Source: Oscillospiraceae bacterium (lineage in GTDB: Bacteria > Bacillota > Clostridia > Oscillospirales > Ruminococcaceae). From it: a stretch of 9,341 nt of DNA. The stretch covers positions 1 through 9,341 of the forward strand of contig JAFUWP010000446.1 in assembly GCA_017483405.1 (NCBI GenBank), given 5' to 3'. This document shows, piece after piece, positions 7,832-9,341 of the stretch; the stretch's first letter is position 1, and the number at the start of each line of letters is the position of its first letter. Below the pieces are notes generated by a model. That model did not search any database and was not told the DNA's origin. It saw only the letters and a program-made list of their open reading frames with translations. The translations under genes and the position numbers were made by a program.

Positions 7832-7846
7832 TCTGCATTGTGCAGA
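7832..7846 (-). promoter_or_regulatory. Small perfect inverted repeat in the GH9 gene leader
   Basis: TCTGCA-N3-TGCAGA is a perfect six-base inverted repeat lying between the predicted transcription start (about 7853) and the ribosome site (7824-7829). It could fold as a short RNA hairpin or be bound as DNA by a regulator. It shares the TGCAGA core with the divergent GH43 operator. Confidence 0.4.
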
Positions 7847-7859
7847 ACAATTTTATCTA

Positions 7860-7888
7860 AGTATATCAAAAACTTACAACAAAGTCAA
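7860..7888 (-). promoter_or_regulatory. Predicted sigma-70 type promoter of the GH9 gene
   Basis: On the minus strand TTGACT (7883-7888, five of six) is followed by exactly 17 bases and TATACT (7860-7865, five of six). Transcription would start near 7853 with a leader of about 38 bases. Its position downstream of the pectate lyase terminator implies that the GH9 gene is transcribed on its own. Confidence 0.78.
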
Positions 7889-7954
7889 TACTTTTATATA
7901 AAAAACAAAATTTTTCTATTGAAAAAAGATTAAGAATTGATTTTATATCATGAT

Positions 7955-7976
7955 TTGTTCATAATTTGTTTATAAT
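7955..7976. repeat. Tandem 11-bp direct repeat upstream of the GH9 promoter
   Basis: TTGTTCATAAT (7955-7965) is followed directly by TTGTTTATAAT (7966-7976), identical at 10 of 11 positions. The period is about one helical turn and the repeat lies roughly 70 bases upstream of the -35 box, in the AT-rich spacer. It could be a regulator binding site, but AT-rich DNA produces such repeats readily. Confidence 0.4.
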
Positions 7977-7984
7977 TCTGACAT

Positions 7985-8030
7985 AAAAAGCACCTGAAAC
8001 CGGTACTATCCCAGTTTCAGGAGACTTTTT
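7985..8030 (-). terminator. Rho-independent terminator after the pectate lyase gene
   Basis: The arms 7993-8003 and 8011-8021 form an 11-bp stem with one G-U pair around a seven-base loop. An outer AAAAAG/CTTTTT pairing extends it past a small internal bulge. On the minus strand the stem begins some 25 bases after the stop at 8046-8048 and is followed by GCTTTTT. The flanks also give a T run on the plus strand, so it may work in both directions. Confidence 0.85.
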
Positions 8031-8045
8031 AAAGGGGAATAATGG

Positions 8046-9341
8046 TTATTTGCGAAGAAGCGCGCGCTTCATCAGCAACAGGTCATAGATGTTGATAATA
8101 CCATCCTGATTGAAATCTCCCTGTGCGGAATTGGTTAATTTCGCATTGCCGTGGAGATATTTCTGCAACATGATAATATCATTGGTATCGAGTGCGCCGT
8201 TGGCATCCACATCGCCGGCGACTTTATCCGGCTGAGAAACGGGAGTTGTCTCTGTAGAAGAAGTATCCGCAGAAGTAGTGCCGTTTACGACTTTCGTTTC
8301 ATCCATTGTACCGCCGTAGGTTTCAAAATAAGAAGCCAGTTTGGAAGTATCTGTCTGGAGGAAGTAATTTCCGGAAGGGATATAGCAGATGGAAGAATTT
8401 GTATCAAAGTTTGCATACTGACAATCTGTATTGACTTTCTGGCTCTTGTCGGAAACAACTGTACCATCCGTACTGCCCTTGCAGTTGTTCAGAACGTCTT
8501 TATAGCTCTTGACTGCGCCGAGTTTTACCTGCATCGGATTCTTGCAGTTCTCGAAAAGGTTATATTCCGAGAAGATATACGCATTGGCTCTGGGGTTCAT
8601 GCAGTAGCTTGTCTGACCGCTGAAGATGTTGTTATACATGTGAATATTCGCCTGACGTGCGAGAGGACCTCTGGATTCGCACTTGTTCCAGTAGTTATGA
8701 TGATATGTCAGATGGAACTGCAAATTGCTGTCCGATGCACCGACCAGATTCGTTTTGTGATAGCCTTCATAATAGCAATAACTATTTGTGAAATACAGTC
8801 CTCTCTTGAAGTCACATGCACCATCACCGCCGGCCTTATCGGATTCCGCCGGATTGCTGATTGTCGGCTTGTAGAATTCACAGTTATGAATCCAGCATCT
8901 TTCTACAGGTGCAGTCAGTTTAGAACTTTCCTGAACACCTTCCATACCCACACAGTCTTCGGGAACATTCTTGAAGGAGATATTTCTGACTTCAAAGCTC
9001 TTTCCGAGAGTCGGTGCGGCAGATTCCGCCATGAAATGGAATCCCCATCCATCTACACATGCATCCGAGCCGATGCCTTCAATGGTGACATCCTTGCCGG
9101 ATTTCATTCTTGCCATATAGCCGTTATCACCGACAGAACCGCCGAAATCAGTAGAATCATAAGCTGTCAGGCCGGAAGGTGCTTTGACATCACCGATGAT
9201 TCTGACAACAAGCGGAGTGCCATCTTCTGCGAGTTTCTTGATGATGCCGCTGTTGGAATTCGGCTTTGTGCCGCCGTTGGAAGTCTTTCCGCCGCCGATG
9301 TCCTGACCTGCGGAATTCAGAATGTTACCGATACCCTTGAC
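8046..9341 (-). CDS. Dockerin-bearing pectate lyase, polysaccharide lyase family 1, N-terminus beyond window
   Basis: The frame is open from the right edge to the TAA at 8046, giving 431 residues; the first visible ATG (9116) is internal because the reading frame and homologous sequence continue upstream. Pectate lyases cleave alpha-1,4-galacturonan by beta-elimination using calcium. PL1 beta-helix marks, numbered from the first visible residue, are CWIHNCEF, DGACD (173-177), HKTNLVG with K196, the TYHHNYW strand, then RGPLAR with R224 and R229 followed by IHMYNN. R224 corresponds to the catalytic arginine of PelC-like enzymes and K196 to the substrate-binding lysine. A Thr/Ser-rich linker (about 352-374) precedes a type I dockerin with loops starting at D377 and D409. 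The signal peptide and the start of the helix are missing because the gene runs off the window. A terminator follows, so it is not co-transcribed with the GH9 gene. The family call is confident; the subfamily and preference for methylated or plain pectin are unknown. Confidence 0.92.
   Translation of the reverse strand, partial: VKGIGNILNSAGQDIGGGKTSNGGTKPNSNSGIIKKLAEDGTPLVVRIIGDVKAPSGLTAYDSTDFGGSVGDNGYMARMKSGKDVTIEGIGSDACVDGWGFHFMAESAAPTLGKSFEVRNISFKNVPEDCVGMEGVQESSKLTAPVERCWIHNCEFYKPTISNPAESDKAGGDGACDFKRGLYFTNSYCYYEGYHKTNLVGASDSNLQFHLTYHHNYWNKCESRGPLARQANIHMYNNIFSGQTSYCMNPRANAYIFSEYNLFENCKNPMQVKLGAVKSYKDVLNNCKGSTDGTVVSDKSQKVNTDCQYANFDTNSSICYIPSGNYFLQTDTSKLASYFETYGGTMDETKVVNGTTSADTSSTETTPVSQPDKVAGDVDANGALDTNDIIMLQKYLHGNAKLTNSAQGDFNQDGIINIYDLLLMKRALLRK

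Noticed and set aside
7816..7869. Extended GH9 start at ATG 7869
   Set aside because: The codon is upstream of the predicted transcription start (about 7853), has no ribosome site, and would put a charged 18-residue stretch before the signal peptide.
8042..8095. 17-codon plus-strand frame preceded by AAGGGG
   Set aside because: It is antisense to the end of the pectate lyase, too short, and unsupported apart from a chance ribosome-site-like sequence.
8046..9116. Pectate lyase starting at the first visible ATG (9116)
   Set aside because: The frame stays open and protein-like to the right edge, and this Met lies within the lyase fold (GYMARMKSG), so the true start is outside the window.
1..9341. 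CRISPR array, tRNA/rRNA or insertion sequence
   Set aside because: I saw no evenly spaced identical repeats, no cloverleaf sequence, and no transposase frame or terminal inverted repeats.

Overview
The window reads as plant cell-wall degradation DNA from a cellulosome-producing Firmicute, most likely a Ruminococcus close to R. flavefaciens. The evidence is three type I dockerins in three consecutive secreted enzymes, BspA-type leucine-rich repeats joined to a dockerin, a CBM22 next to an internal dockerin, strong AGGAGG-type ribosome binding sites, and moderate G+C with AT-rich spacers. The species call is inference; no 16S or other marker gene lies in the window.

Layout. Positions 2-913 (minus strand, running off the left edge) encode the N-terminal 304 residues of a secreted GH43 enzyme. 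Positions 914-1162 are a divergent promoter region with a long inverted repeat at its centre. Positions 1163-4408 (plus) encode an 1081-residue protein: signal peptide, GH43, beta-sandwich, CBM22, dockerin, CE1-type esterase. A bidirectional terminator (4413-4443) separates it from the convergent gene at 7815-4462 (minus), an 1117-residue LRR, Ig-like, GH9, LRR, dockerin protein with its own promoter (7860-7888). A second hairpin terminator (7985-8030) separates that from a pectate lyase (PL1) with a C-terminal dockerin (9341-8046, minus), whose N-terminus lies beyond the right edge.

How the genes fit together. The two GH43 enzymes are divergently transcribed and probably co-regulated. They would remove xylosyl or arabinosyl units, while the linked esterase would remove ester groups from xylan. 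The GH9 enzyme attacks cellulose or another beta-glucan, and PL1 cleaves homogalacturonan. All four products are predicted to be exported, or in the case of PL1 to belong to an exported family, and three can dock onto a scaffoldin.

The points most worth a second look are: the divergent promoter, in which both -10 boxes, both -35 boxes and a 70-bp dyad share one centre (1043.5); the exchanged order of the two dockerin half-repeats between the GH43/CE1 protein and the pectate lyase; and the GH9 module that appears to interrupt a single BspA-type repeat array. I found no RNA genes, mobile elements or CRISPR arrays. No gene-free stretch exceeds 300 bases.
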